Of a DNA stretch of 64,000 bases, positions 40,579-50,958 are shown in pieces; within the stretch, counting starts at the first letter, position 1, and the number at the start of each line of letters is the position of its first letter. This DNA is from Nannocystis punicea. Lineage in GTDB: Bacteria > Myxococcota_A > Polyangia > Nannocystales > Nannocystaceae. A program made the translations under genes and the position numbers. Under the pieces are notes generated by a model that was not told the origin of the DNA, did no database searches, and saw nothing but the letters and a program-made list of their open reading frames with translations. Where the stretch lies: NCBI RefSeq assembly GCF_026965555.1, contig NZ_CP114040.1:7662001-7726000 (forward strand). The letters are read 5' to 3'.

Positions 40579-42150
40579 TCAGCCCGGATCGATCGGCGCG
40601 CACTTGAACTCGACCTCGATCTCGGCCTCCTTGTCGTTCTGGACCGCCACGCAGGTCTCGGGGCACAGCACGACCTTGCCCGCGTCGAGGTAGAACGACT
40701 TCGGCGCGCACAAGTCGGCCGCGGGGACCTGCTTGAAGACCTCGGGCTCCATCGCGTTCATCGGCGTGAATTTGACCAGGATCGAGCCCTCGTCGAGCTC
40801 CTTGCCCTCCGGCGCCGGCGGGATGGCGAAGTCGCACGCGATGGTCGCGTCGGCGATCACCCCGCTGGCGAGCGCCTGGAACAGCGCGTCGTAGGCGGTC
40901 GTGTCGCACAGCGGGAACCGCAGCGCCCCGGTGGCCACCGACAGGCTCTGGTGACCGAGCCCGCCGTTGACCCCGCTCGGGCACTTGGTGGTCACGATCG
41001 GGTCCTCCGCCGAATACGGCTGGTCCGGCGGGTCGTTGAACGACAGCCCGACGATGCTGTAATAGCTGTAGTTGCGGGTCTCGGGCGTCGGTCCGAAGTG
41101 CAGCGGCGACAGCTCCTGCAGCTTCGCGTCGAACTTCTCGGCCGCGTTGGCCCCGCCGGCGATCGTGTTGTTGTCGTTGTAGTGGTCGTTGCCGTGCGAG
41201 CAGACCACGCGGTCGTCCGACACCTCGATCACGATCTTGAACGCCTCGCTGCGCAGCCACGCCTGCCAGCCCTTCGGGGCGAACTTGAACAGGTCCTGCT
41301 GCGTCCCGTTGAACGTGTCCAGCAGGCGGCACCACGAGTCGGTGCTGTCGATCTCCACGCTGTAATGATAGAACTTGCCCGGGTTGTTGATGGGCTGGCT
41401 CGGCGGCTGGGCGCAGCCGCCCTTGGGGATGCCGGACAGCGGCGCCTCGATGCACACCTGCGTCGAGGTGTACTTGCCGTAGCGCGAGATCAGGATCACG
41501 CGATAGTCGAGCCCGCTCGCCTCGATGATCTCGGCGAAGTTCTCGTTGATGTTGTCCTGCACGCCCTTGATCTCGGCCGCCATGCTGCCCGAGTTGTCGA
41601 TCACGATGACGATGTCGACCGGGCGCGGCACCAGCACCGGCTCCGCCGACTGCGTCCCGCAGGCCGACGGCATGATCTTGCACAGCTTCGAGCAGCCGCT
41701 CTCCGGCCCGTTGAGCCAGCCGAAGTCGCACTCCTCGCCGGGCCCGGGCAGGCCGTCGCCGCACACCTCGAGCTCGCAGCCCGCGCCGCAGCCGATCCCG
41801 AGGCCGTTGTTGTCGCCCTCGTCGCACGCCTCGCCGGGATCGACGTGACCGTCGCCGCAGAACGGCGCCGCCGGACCGGTCGTGCTCGTGCCGCCGGTCG
41901 TGCCGCCGGGCGTCGTCGATTCGCCGGACTCGCCGCCCGGGTCGCCGCTCTCGGACCCTGTCCCGGTCGCGGTCGACTGCGACGATTCCATCCCCGTCGT
42001 CGTCGTCGTCGTCGACTCCGGTGGCGTTTCGGTGATCTCGGTCGCCACGCCGAAGCCGCTCTCGCTCATCGACATCGCGGCGCTGTCGCCGTTGCACCCG
42101 GCGAGGAGCGCGACCGTCGTCCCCACTTCGAACATTCTACGCATTCGCAT
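40579..42150 (-). CDS. vWA lipoprotein with myxo Cys-rich repeats
   Basis: 523 aa. Lipobox LLAGC (Cys19), Thr/Ser/Gly linker (about 40-93), two Cys-rich repeats of the CGDG..PGE.CD type (about 98-163, myxo disulfide repeats), and a vWA domain from about 178 with DIVIVIDNSGSM (intact MIDAS). The C-terminal region has more Cys pairs. Likely an outer-membrane surface protein for metal-dependent binding, similar in plan to the vWA lipoprotein at 7366-9018 but not its close paralogue. GGGAGAG precedes the ATG. Confidence 0.87.
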   Translation of the reverse strand: MRMRRMFEVGTTVALLAGCNGDSAAMSMSESGFGVATEITETPPESTTTTTTGMESSQSTATGTGSESGDPGGESGESTTPGGTTGGTSTTGPAAPFCGDGHVDPGEACDEGDNNGLGIGCGAGCELEVCGDGLPGPGEECDFGWLNGPESGCSKLCKIMPSACGTQSAEPVLVPRPVDIVIVIDNSGSMAAEIKGVQDNINENFAEIIEASGLDYRVILISRYGKYTSTQVCIEAPLSGIPKGGCAQPPSQPINNPGKFYHYSVEIDSTDSWCRLLDTFNGTQQDLFKFAPKGWQAWLRSEAFKIVIEVSDDRVVCSHGNDHYNDNNTIAGGANAAEKFDAKLQELSPLHFGPTPETRNYSYYSIVGLSFNDPPDQPYSAEDPIVTTKCPSGVNGGLGHQSLSVATGALRFPLCDTTAYDALFQALASGVIADATIACDFAIPPAPEGKELDEGSILVKFTPMNAMEPEVFKQVPAADLCAPKSFYLDAGKVVLCPETCVAVQNDKEAEIEVEFKCAPIDPG

Positions 42151-42616
42151 ACGAGCGCACTCTCCCGCTGTCGCCGCGAACATCCCGTTCGTCGGCGCGG
42201 CCAGTCGCGCGGACAATCGCGCGATCAGAAGGTGGGTCGAGGTCGGCTCGCGCGCCATCAAGAACCCGTCAGCATCCGCGCCCGCGCCGACGCGAACATT
42301 CGTCGGTGAACACCCGCCATGACGCGAGTGCACCGTGTTCCGCGGGTGAACGCCACGCACGGTCGAGGCGCACGAGCGACCCGCCGCTGTGACGGTCACC
42401 ACCGGAGATCGGAGCGCCGACCCGGCATCAACGCGGCCTTGATGACATTGCCCATCGGACATGCCCGCAAAGACATGCACTGTCGTCGGCGACATCTGCG
42501 CCGCCTGGCCGCGCGGCGGCCCTCCCGCCGGGGACCGGCTGCGCAGGCTCGCCCCGGCCGCCGCTGCGGGACGGCTCGCTGGTGCGGGTGCCGGATCGCC
42601 GCATAACCACTCGACC
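42151..42616. other. Divergent intergenic region
   Basis: 466 bp with a palindrome variant (42461-42476, ATGCCC GCAA AGACAT) and TAACCA (42604-42609) seven bases before the hemerythrin start. No ORF with normal codon bias. Confidence 0.5.
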
Positions 42617-43084
42617 ATGCCCGAGCCGACGATCTGGGACCTCCTCGAGCGCGACCACGCGGCCGTCCGTGCCCTCTTCGACGAGCTCCAGGCGGCCCCG
42701 GAGGCCGAGGCGCGCGGGCTCTTGCCGCACCTCGTGTGCGAGCTGACCGCCCACGCGCGGGCCAAGGAGGCCGTCCTCTACGGCCACCTCCTGCACGACG
42801 AGCGGGCCCGGGCGCGGGTCGTCGAGGGGCTCGAGGAGCTCGAGCGGCTGCGGGCCGCGCTCGCGGACCTCGAGCTGTTGCCAGCCGGCGACGAGAAGTG
42901 GTCCGTGCGGCTCGCCGGCGCGGCCGACGGCGCCCGCGGCCACTTCCGGGTCGAGGCGGGCGAGCTGCTGGCGATCGCCCGCCAGGCGCTGAGCGAGGCC
43001 CAGGCGACCGAGCTGGCCGCGCGGTACCTCGCCGAGCGGGCGCGGATCAAGGGCGACCTGTCCTGTCTCGCCGAGTCCCGCTGA
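42617..43084 (+). CDS. Hemerythrin-like HHE domain protein
   Basis: 155 aa, nearly all helical. IWDLLERDHAAVRALFDELQ supplies the first His/Glu ligands, LTAHARAKEAVLYGHLL the second set, and DGARGHFRVEAGELL the third, matching hemerythrin/HHE domains that bind a non-haem diiron centre. Roles in this family include O2, NO or redox sensing and iron repair. The start at 42617 has TAACCA just upstream and no Shine-Dalgarno. It lies 15 bp before the prolyl oligopeptidase gene, so co-transcription is possible. Confidence 0.8.
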   Translation: MPEPTIWDLLERDHAAVRALFDELQAAPEAEARGLLPHLVCELTAHARAKEAVLYGHLLHDERARARVVEGLEELERLRAALADLELLPAGDEKWSVRLAGAADGARGHFRVEAGELLAIARQALSEAQATELAARYLAERARIKGDLSCLAESR

Positions 43085-43099
43085 TGTTATCGTCGGCGC

Positions 43100-45229
<2,130 letters not shown>

Positions 45230-45303
45230 GATCGCAGACTGCGGGCACTGTCGCGCCCCGCCTCGCGTGGACGAACATCGCCGCGCTGACATAACCTGCG
45301 ATC

Positions 45304-46644
45304 ATGGTGGACTGTCGGATCGCGGGCTTGCTCGCGCTCGTCGCCGGCGCGAGCGCGTGCTTCATGCCGAACCCGCTGTTCTTGGCCGGCGACAGCGACG
45401 ACGTCACTTCCAGCGCGAGCTCGAGGCCCGCGAGCACCGGCGACGAGGGCACCACCGCAGGCCCTGCAGTCAGCAGCGGCGCCGCCGAGACCACCGACTC
45501 GCCGGGCACCACCGACGCAGCGCCCCTGTGCGGCAACGGCGAGCAGGAGCCCGGCGAGCAGTGCGACGACGGCAACCGGATCCCCGGCGACGACTGCGAG
45601 CCCAACTGCCGCCAGCTGTTCCGCCCGTGGAACCAGCCCGTCGAGGGCACCGAGGGCGCCGCCTCGTTCGCCGTCGGCGACCTCGACAACGACGGCGACG
45701 ACGACCTCGCGCTCGGCTTCTCGAACTGCTCGAACCTCGATCAGGCGTGCGTCCGCGTGTGGCTCAACCAGGGCGACGCCGGCTTCGTCGAGGGCGAGCC
45801 CGTCCCGGTCGCAGAGGCCCCCGCGCGCCTCTTCATCGCCGACTGGGACGACGACCAGACCCCCGACATCCTCGCCACCCACGGCGGCGGCCACATCAGC
45901 CTCGCGTTCCTCGGCACGTCCGATCCGCCGACCGAGATCCCGTACGCCGGCGACATGGCCTCCGCGATCGTCGCCCGCATCGACGACGACGAGCGGCCCG
46001 ACCTCGTCATCCCCGACGAGGCCAACAACAAGGTCTATTACATCCTCGCCAACGGCTTCGGCTTCACCCAGCCCAACACGGTCAACACCAGCTTCGCCCC
46101 GCGCCACGTCGCCGCCGCCGACGTCGACGACAACGCCGACGCCGAGGTCGACCTCCTCTACTCGATCTACCTCGGCCCGACCACCGGCTTCTCCGTCAAG
46201 CTCGGCTTCGAGGGCGAGGACCTCGGCCCCTTCACCAGCAACGCCACCCACGCCGGCGCGATCGCTCTCGGCGAGTTCGGCGTCCCGCCGTGGCCCAACG
46301 TCGTCTACAGCGATCCGGTCGGCGACACCCTGCAGGTGTTCAACAACAAGGGCAGCGGCCTGTTCGAGAAGTCGAGCGACACCATCGACGCCGAGCCCGG
46401 CATGCTGCGGCTCCTGGCCGCGCGGATCAACACCGACGACGTCGACAACATCATCGGCCTCGCCCCCGCGGCCCTGCAGATCTTCACCTACGCCGACGGC
46501 AAGATCGTCTCCGGCCCCTCGCGCAACTTCTCTGGCGCCGGCATCGACGTCCAGGTCGGCCGGCTCGGCGGCGACGCCCGCGTCGACCTCGCAGTGCTGA
46601 CCACCTACGGCGTCTACACCCTCGTCAATCAATCCGGCGAGTGA
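45304..46644 (+). CDS. FG-GAP repeat lipoprotein
   Basis: 446 aa. Lipobox ASAC (Cys19), Thr/Ser linker, one Cys-rich myxo repeat (CGNGEQEPGEQCDDGN), then a propeller of FG-GAP/VCBS blades from about residue 118 (FAVGDLDNDGDDDLALGFSN, VARIDDDERPDLVIPDE). The Asp-rich loops probably bind Ca2+. Likely a surface adhesin-like protein. TAACCT (45292-45297) six bases before the ATG predicts a leaderless transcript. Confidence 0.85.
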   Translation: MVDCRIAGLLALVAGASACFMPNPLFLAGDSDDVTSSASSRPASTGDEGTTAGPAVSSGAAETTDSPGTTDAAPLCGNGEQEPGEQCDDGNRIPGDDCEPNCRQLFRPWNQPVEGTEGAASFAVGDLDNDGDDDLALGFSNCSNLDQACVRVWLNQGDAGFVEGEPVPVAEAPARLFIADWDDDQTPDILATHGGGHISLAFLGTSDPPTEIPYAGDMASAIVARIDDDERPDLVIPDEANNKVYYILANGFGFTQPNTVNTSFAPRHVAAADVDDNADAEVDLLYSIYLGPTTGFSVKLGFEGEDLGPFTSNATHAGAIALGEFGVPPWPNVVYSDPVGDTLQVFNNKGSGLFEKSSDTIDAEPGMLRLLAARINTDDVDNIIGLAPAALQIFTYADGKIVSGPSRNFSGAGIDVQVGRLGGDARVDLAVLTTYGVYTLVNQSGE

Positions 46645-46775
46645 CGGCGAACGAGCGTCGTCCGCCGCCCGCGCCGCGATCGATCGCGCCGACGCCCCAC
46701 CTCGCCCGCGCGTCCTCCCGAGCCCTTGCGCGCGCAACGAGCACCGCGTCACGGCAACGATCCAGAGCGTCCGCC

Positions 46776-48131
46776 ATGCCCGCGTCCCTCATCGTGCTCC
46801 GCCGTCGCCTGCTCGTCGCGCTCGGCCTCGGCGCCTCCGCCTCCTGCAGCGAGCCAGCGACCCAGAGCGCCTCGCCGGTCCACGCGCGCGAGCAGGCGGC
46901 CCCGATCGCGTCGGCCCGCGAGGTCTGCGATCCATCGTTCACGTTCGACCCCTGCACGCCCGAGGACTACGACGGTCCGCTCGGCGAGCCCCTCTGTCGC
47001 GTCGACGCCGACTGCGAGGACGGCAAATACGGCCGGTGCATCGTCAACGACATCGGCTTCGGGCCCGGCTGCGTCTGTGATTACAGCTGCCGGACCGACG
47101 CCGACTGTGGCAGCGACGAGGCCTGCATCTGCGACCACGCCTTCCCCGACGATCACTCGCGCTGCGTCCCCGCCCTCTGCCGCAGCGACGACGACTGCCC
47201 CGACGGAGGCTGCGCCTTCTCGTCATGGTACGACGGCTGCTCGCTCGTGTCCTTCCTCGCCTGTCGCGGCCCGCAGGACACTTGTCAGTGCGACAGCGAC
47301 TGCGACCCCGACCAGACCTGCGCCTACGACCCCGACCTCGGCCACTGGCACTGCCAGTACGCCTCCTGCGCGATCGGCCGTCCGCTCGTCGTCGCCGGCG
47401 CCGCGCGCACTGCCCCTGCCGTCGCCCGCGCCGACTGGCTGACCGAGATCGACCTCCCGCGCGACCTCCCGGCCGACGTGCAAGCGGCGATCGCCGAGCA
47501 CTGGGCGGACGTCGCCGCGCTCGAGCACGCCTCCGTCGCCAGCTTCGCCGTCGTCACCCTCGAACTCATGGCGCTCGGCGCCCCGCCCGAGCTGCTCGCC
47601 GAGGCCCAGCGCGCCGCGCTCGACGAGATCGAGCACGCCCGGGTCGCGTGGTCGCTGGCCAGCCTGTGGTCCGGCCGCCCGCTCGGCCCCGGCCCGCTCG
47701 CGCTCGACGGCTTCCCCTTGCGACATGTCCTCGAGGACATCGTCGAATCCCTCGTGCGCGACGGCTGCGTCGGCGAGACCCTCGGCGCCGCCGAGGCCCA
47801 GCTGTGCGCCGAGCTGGCGGCCCACCCGGTCCTCGCCGCGCGGCTCGCCGACATCGCCCGCGACGAGACCCGCCACGCCGCCTTCGCCTGGCGCACCCTC
47901 CGCTGGCTGCTCGCCAGCCACGGCTCCGCAGTCCGCCTCGTCGCCCTCACCACGGTCGCCCGGCTGCGCGCCGAGCTCGCCGCCGACCTCCCGCCCGACG
48001 ACTCGCTCCCCTCGGCTCCGGGCTGGGGCTTGCTGCGGCCCCGGACCCGCCGCGCCCACCACCGCGACACCTTCACCGCCGTGATCGAACCCGTCCTCCG
48101 CACCCTCCTCGGCCCGACCGCCCTCGCATGA
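46776..48131 (+). CDS. Exported Cys-rich protein fused to a ferritin-like diiron domain
   Basis: 451 aa. The N terminus VLRRRLLVALGLGASASC combines a twin-arginine-like stretch with a lipobox. Residues about 50-200 are rich in paired Cys (CRVDADCEDG, CRTDADCGSDEACIC), like EB/EGF-type modules. Residues about 235-430 form a four-helix ferritin-like bundle with ligands in EHASVASF, EIEHARVAW, GCVGETLGAAEA and RDETRHAAFAW. Export of a folded metalloprotein would explain a Tat signal. Function unknown. A strict palindrome (47725-47740) is read as RHVLEDIVE within the bundle. Confidence 0.78.
   Translation: MPASLIVLRRRLLVALGLGASASCSEPATQSASPVHAREQAAPIASAREVCDPSFTFDPCTPEDYDGPLGEPLCRVDADCEDGKYGRCIVNDIGFGPGCVCDYSCRTDADCGSDEACICDHAFPDDHSRCVPALCRSDDDCPDGGCAFSSWYDGCSLVSFLACRGPQDTCQCDSDCDPDQTCAYDPDLGHWHCQYASCAIGRPLVVAGAARTAPAVARADWLTEIDLPRDLPADVQAAIAEHWADVAALEHASVASFAVVTLELMALGAPPELLAEAQRAALDEIEHARVAWSLASLWSGRPLGPGPLALDGFPLRHVLEDIVESLVRDGCVGETLGAAEAQLCAELAAHPVLAARLADIARDETRHAAFAWRTLRWLLASHGSAVRLVALTTVARLRAELAADLPPDDSLPSAPGWGLLRPRTRRAHHRDTFTAVIEPVLRTLLGPTALA
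47725..47740. repeat. Dispersed palindrome, strict copy, in the ferritin-like gene
   Basis: ATGTCC-TCGA-GGACAT, fully self-complementary over 16 bases. The same codon frame (His-Val-Leu-Glu-Asp) is used by the variant in the methyltransferase gene at 34693. Confidence 0.75.
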
Positions 48132-48132
48132 C

Positions 48133-48148
48133 ATGTCCCTCGGGACAT
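48133..48148. repeat. Dispersed palindrome at a convergent junction
   Basis: ATGTCC-CTCG-GGACAT, immediately after the stop of the ferritin-like gene and 34 bp before the stop of the converging ExbD gene; probable bidirectional terminator. Confidence 0.75.
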
Positions 48149-48181
48149 CTCACAGGATACCCCGACGCCCCTATCCTCTCG

Positions 48182-48760
48182 TCAGCCGGCGCCCGCTTCC
48201 ACGATCGGCTGCCAGAAGTAGCAGTCGGCGGGAATCGCCTCGCCCTTGAGCGCCCTGGCGAGCTTGCACTCGCGCCCGGCCAGCGTGTCCATCGTGTGGA
48301 TGAGGGTCTGCATCGGGATGTTGGCCTCCGCGGAGATCGTCACGGTGGTCTCGTTCGGGAACATCTCCTTGTAGTTCTTCACCCGCTGTTCGAGCGCTGC
48401 ATAGTCGTAGCGGTCGTAGTCGTCGAGCGGCGTGCCGGGCTTGGCCAGCGGGATCGTCGGCGCCCTGGAGTCGGTCGCCTTGCCGGCCTCCGCGCCCTCC
48501 TGCTGGGCGTCGGCCGAGATCCGGAAGCCGTCCTCGAGGACCATCACCTTGAGGTTGAGCGGCTTCTCCTTGTTCGGGTCGTCGGGCTTGGCGTCGGAAC
48601 TCGCGGCCGAGAAGCGCGGCGGCGCGACGTTGACCGAGGCCAGGGTCGCGTACTCCATCGCCTGAAGCAGCAGCGGGACCATCAGTAACATGACATTCAT
48701 GACGGGGAGGAGGTCGGCCACGATCTCCTCTTCCTCGAATTTTCTCTTCTTGCGTATCAT
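48182..48760 (-). CDS. ExbD/TolR-type biopolymer transport protein
   Basis: 192 aa. A short basic N terminus (MIRKKRKFEEEEIVADLLPV), one transmembrane helix carrying the conserved Asp of the family near residue 16 (ADLLPVMNVMLLMVPLLLQA), then a periplasmic alpha/beta domain (VTISAEANIPMQTLIHTMDT). ExbD proteins couple the proton motive force to outer-membrane or motility machines together with ExbB/TolQ, which is not in the window. Myxobacterial paralogues serve in gliding (AglS-like). GAGGAG precedes the ATG. Confidence 0.85.
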   Translation of the reverse strand: MIRKKRKFEEEEIVADLLPVMNVMLLMVPLLLQAMEYATLASVNVAPPRFSAASSDAKPDDPNKEKPLNLKVMVLEDGFRISADAQQEGAEAGKATDSRAPTIPLAKPGTPLDDYDRYDYAALEQRVKNYKEMFPNETTVTISAEANIPMQTLIHTMDTLAGRECKLARALKGEAIPADCYFWQPIVEAGAG

Positions 48761-49378
48761 GTCATCTCCTCTCCACGGAGCGGGAACGACTCAGGACAGT
48801 TGCACCCACGCGGCGATCTCGCCGAGGCGCATGAAATCAGCCATGGACATGAAGCTTCCTCCGCGCCCGGCTGTGGAGCGCGTGCGGACTCGCTACAGGG
48901 ATCGTCGACCCGGCGCGCTGGGTTCGTCTCGGCCGAGCTCCGCGTCTCGGCACGCGTCGAACGTCGCCCTCCTCGATTATTCGGGCATCAGCCGCTGCTG
49001 GAAGCGTGCGAGAAGGTGCCGGATGAGTTGCATGCTCCGGTCGCTACAGTGCCGCTGCTGCGAAGGACCCTACAGACCCACGACAGAAAATTTCTCGTCG
49101 ACCCCTGACGCGGTCCTGACGCCGCACCGGACGCCTCGGCGACCGCGCTAACGAGTAGTTCGCGTCGACGCCGAGCGAACGGCGGCGCATCGACAGCGAG
49201 CGGCGACGGCCCTGGATCCGTCGGCAGTCGACCCCTCGCAAGCTCGCGGGCGCGCAGCATCGCCAGCTGGGCTGGGGAGCTCTTCGTGAGCTCCACAGTG
49301 CCGCGGGAGACAAAAACCCTACACCGGCCTTTCAAGATGAATGGGGCCAGACCGCTCGAGCGCTCCAGGCCGCCGCCG
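48761..49378. other. Intergenic stretch of weaker GC
   Basis: About 620 bp with no gene I can support. Open frames here lack coding bias, and no repeat, tRNA or strong hairpin was recognised. Confidence 0.45.
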
Positions 49379-49720
49379 TCAAGCGTCGCCTTCGTCTGAA
49401 GGTTCGTCGCTCGGCGGGCAGAGCCACTCGGCGCGCATCTCGTCCCTGGCCAACAATTGACGCACCACCCGCTCCATCGTCGGTCGGTCCAGTCGCTCCA
49501 CGAACAGGTCCGGCGGCAGCAGGTACTCCGCCGGTACGTCGGGATCGTCTTCCAACCGGGCCCGGTGGATGAATTGGAAGGTCCACACATTCAACGCGTA
49601 CCGACGACCGTCGGGCAGCAAGACCACGACGTTGGCAAACTCGTCCGTGGGATCGTCGCCCGGTAGAGGCTCCCAATGTTCAAACTCGAGCCACAGGTCG
49701 AAGGACGTGGATTGTGTCAT
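49379..49720 (-). CDS. Hypothetical protein (113 aa)
   Basis: 113 aa, starting MTQSTSFDLWLEFEHWEP, with FANVVVLLPDGRRYALNVW and FVERLDRPTMERVVRQLL. Acidic, soluble, alpha/beta in outlook. Family not recognised. GGGAG at six bases from the ATG supports translation. Codon use is less GC-biased than neighbours, so it may have been acquired recently. Confidence 0.6.
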   Translation of the reverse strand: MTQSTSFDLWLEFEHWEPLPGDDPTDEFANVVVLLPDGRRYALNVWTFQFIHRARLEDDPDVPAEYLLPPDLFVERLDRPTMERVVRQLLARDEMRAEWLCPPSDEPSDEGDA

Positions 49721-49958
49721 CGTTCTCCCGTCGGGAGTGTCAGACTAGCGCCTCACGTAGGACCGCACTACGACTGCAACGGGACGACCAGCTTACGTGG
49801 TGACAGCGCGGCGGATCACGGGTAGCGACAGGGACCGCGCGCCGTCATCGGTGCGAAGGAAGTCGCATGCCCGATGTCGCCTGCGAACGACGGTCCTACG
49901 CACGAACAGCCGCTCCGGAGGCGATCCACGCGCGATGGCTGACGGTACAATGTCGTCG

Positions 49959-50918
49959 ATGCCGCGTCCGCTCATCGCCATCCTGTTCGCCAGTCTCCTC
50001 GCCTGCAATTCAGGCGCGCCCGACCCGGCCGCCAAGCCCGCGACCGGTCCTGCACCGACGAGCGCCGCGACTGCGTCCGACGCCAAGGTCTCGCCCGCGG
50101 CCGCGGCCTGCCCGGAGAAGGTCGCGGCGATGCGCACCCTGTTTTCCCACGGTCCGGGCGACTCGACGAGCCTCGAATTGCCGCCGGGCATGGAGCTCCC
50201 GGCGGCGCCTGGCGGAGAGCCGGTCGGCGACGGGATGCCGGTGTACGTGCTCGCGGACGGCGGCTTCAAGCTCGACGAGCAGGTGCACCCGACTGTCACC
50301 GAGCTGCGCAAGGCGCTCGACGCGGAGCTCGAGAGCGTCAAGCAGCGGAGCGCAAGCACCGGTGCGCCGTTCCGGGCGTCGTTGTCGCTGGTCGTCGACG
50401 CGCGCGTCCCGGCCTCGACGGTCCTCGAGCTCGCCGAAGGCATGCCGCCCGAGGTCGCTCTGTCTCAGGTCGTCCAGCTCGCCGGAGACACCGCCCCGGC
50501 GGCCCCGCCGACGCCGCCGGCGGTCCAGAAGCTCTTCGACGAACCCCGCCCCGACCTGCGCGCGACGCAGCTCGCCAAGACGATCGAGGCAGCGATCGGC
50601 GGCTGCAAGCCGATCGCCGAGCTGTTCCGGCAGCTCGCCACCATGGACCCCGCTTCCCGCGGGAAGACGCTCCTCGACGGCCTGCCGGGCGCCGTCGAGG
50701 CGTGCAAGTGCGAGGGGATCGACCTCGAGGTGCTCGTCCCTGCGGTGTGGCAGATGAGCGGCAAGACGTCGCCGAGCAAGCGGCAGTTCCCGCTCGCGCT
50801 GGCCCGCGACGCCAAGGCCGAGCAGGTGCGCCTGCCCGCGAACGCCACGGCCGCCGACCTCGCAGTCCTGGTCGGGGCGCGCGGCACGGCTCCGTTCCGC
50901 CTCGTGCTCGAGAAGTGA
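49959..50918 (+). CDS. Lipoprotein with ExbD-like periplasmic region
   Basis: 319 aa. MPRPLIAILFASLLAC is a lipoprotein signal. An Ala/Pro linker follows. Residues about 95-175 (YVLADGGFKLDEQVHPTV, SLSLVVDARVPASTVLELA) look like the periplasmic domain of ExbD/TolR without its transmembrane helix. The C-terminal part has two Cys near GGCKP and EACKCEG. It may assist the ExbD protein encoded 1.2 kb away; this is inference. TACAAT (49946-49951) seven bases before ATG 49959 sets the start; two upstream ATGs are possible. Confidence 0.65.
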   Translation: MPRPLIAILFASLLACNSGAPDPAAKPATGPAPTSAATASDAKVSPAAAACPEKVAAMRTLFSHGPGDSTSLELPPGMELPAAPGGEPVGDGMPVYVLADGGFKLDEQVHPTVTELRKALDAELESVKQRSASTGAPFRASLSLVVDARVPASTVLELAEGMPPEVALSQVVQLAGDTAPAAPPTPPAVQKLFDEPRPDLRATQLAKTIEAAIGGCKPIAELFRQLATMDPASRGKTLLDGLPGAVEACKCEGIDLEVLVPAVWQMSGKTSPSKRQFPLALARDAKAEQVRLPANATAADLAVLVGARGTAPFRLVLEK

Positions 50919-50941
50919 CGCGCCGCGGATCGGCGCCTCAC

Positions 50942-50957
50942 CTGTCCTCGAGGCCAG
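50942..50957. repeat. Dispersed palindrome variant at a convergent junction
   Basis: CTGTCC-TCGA-GGCCAG in the 40-bp gap between the lipoprotein and the DUF2330 gene; likely hairpin terminator for both. Confidence 0.65.
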
Positions 50958-50958
50958 A

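Noticed and set aside
48988..49590. A 200-aa minus-strand open frame overlapping the 113-aa hypothetical gene
   Set aside because: It has no ribosome site, no domain and poor codon bias, and it overlaps the better supported frame at 49379-49720.
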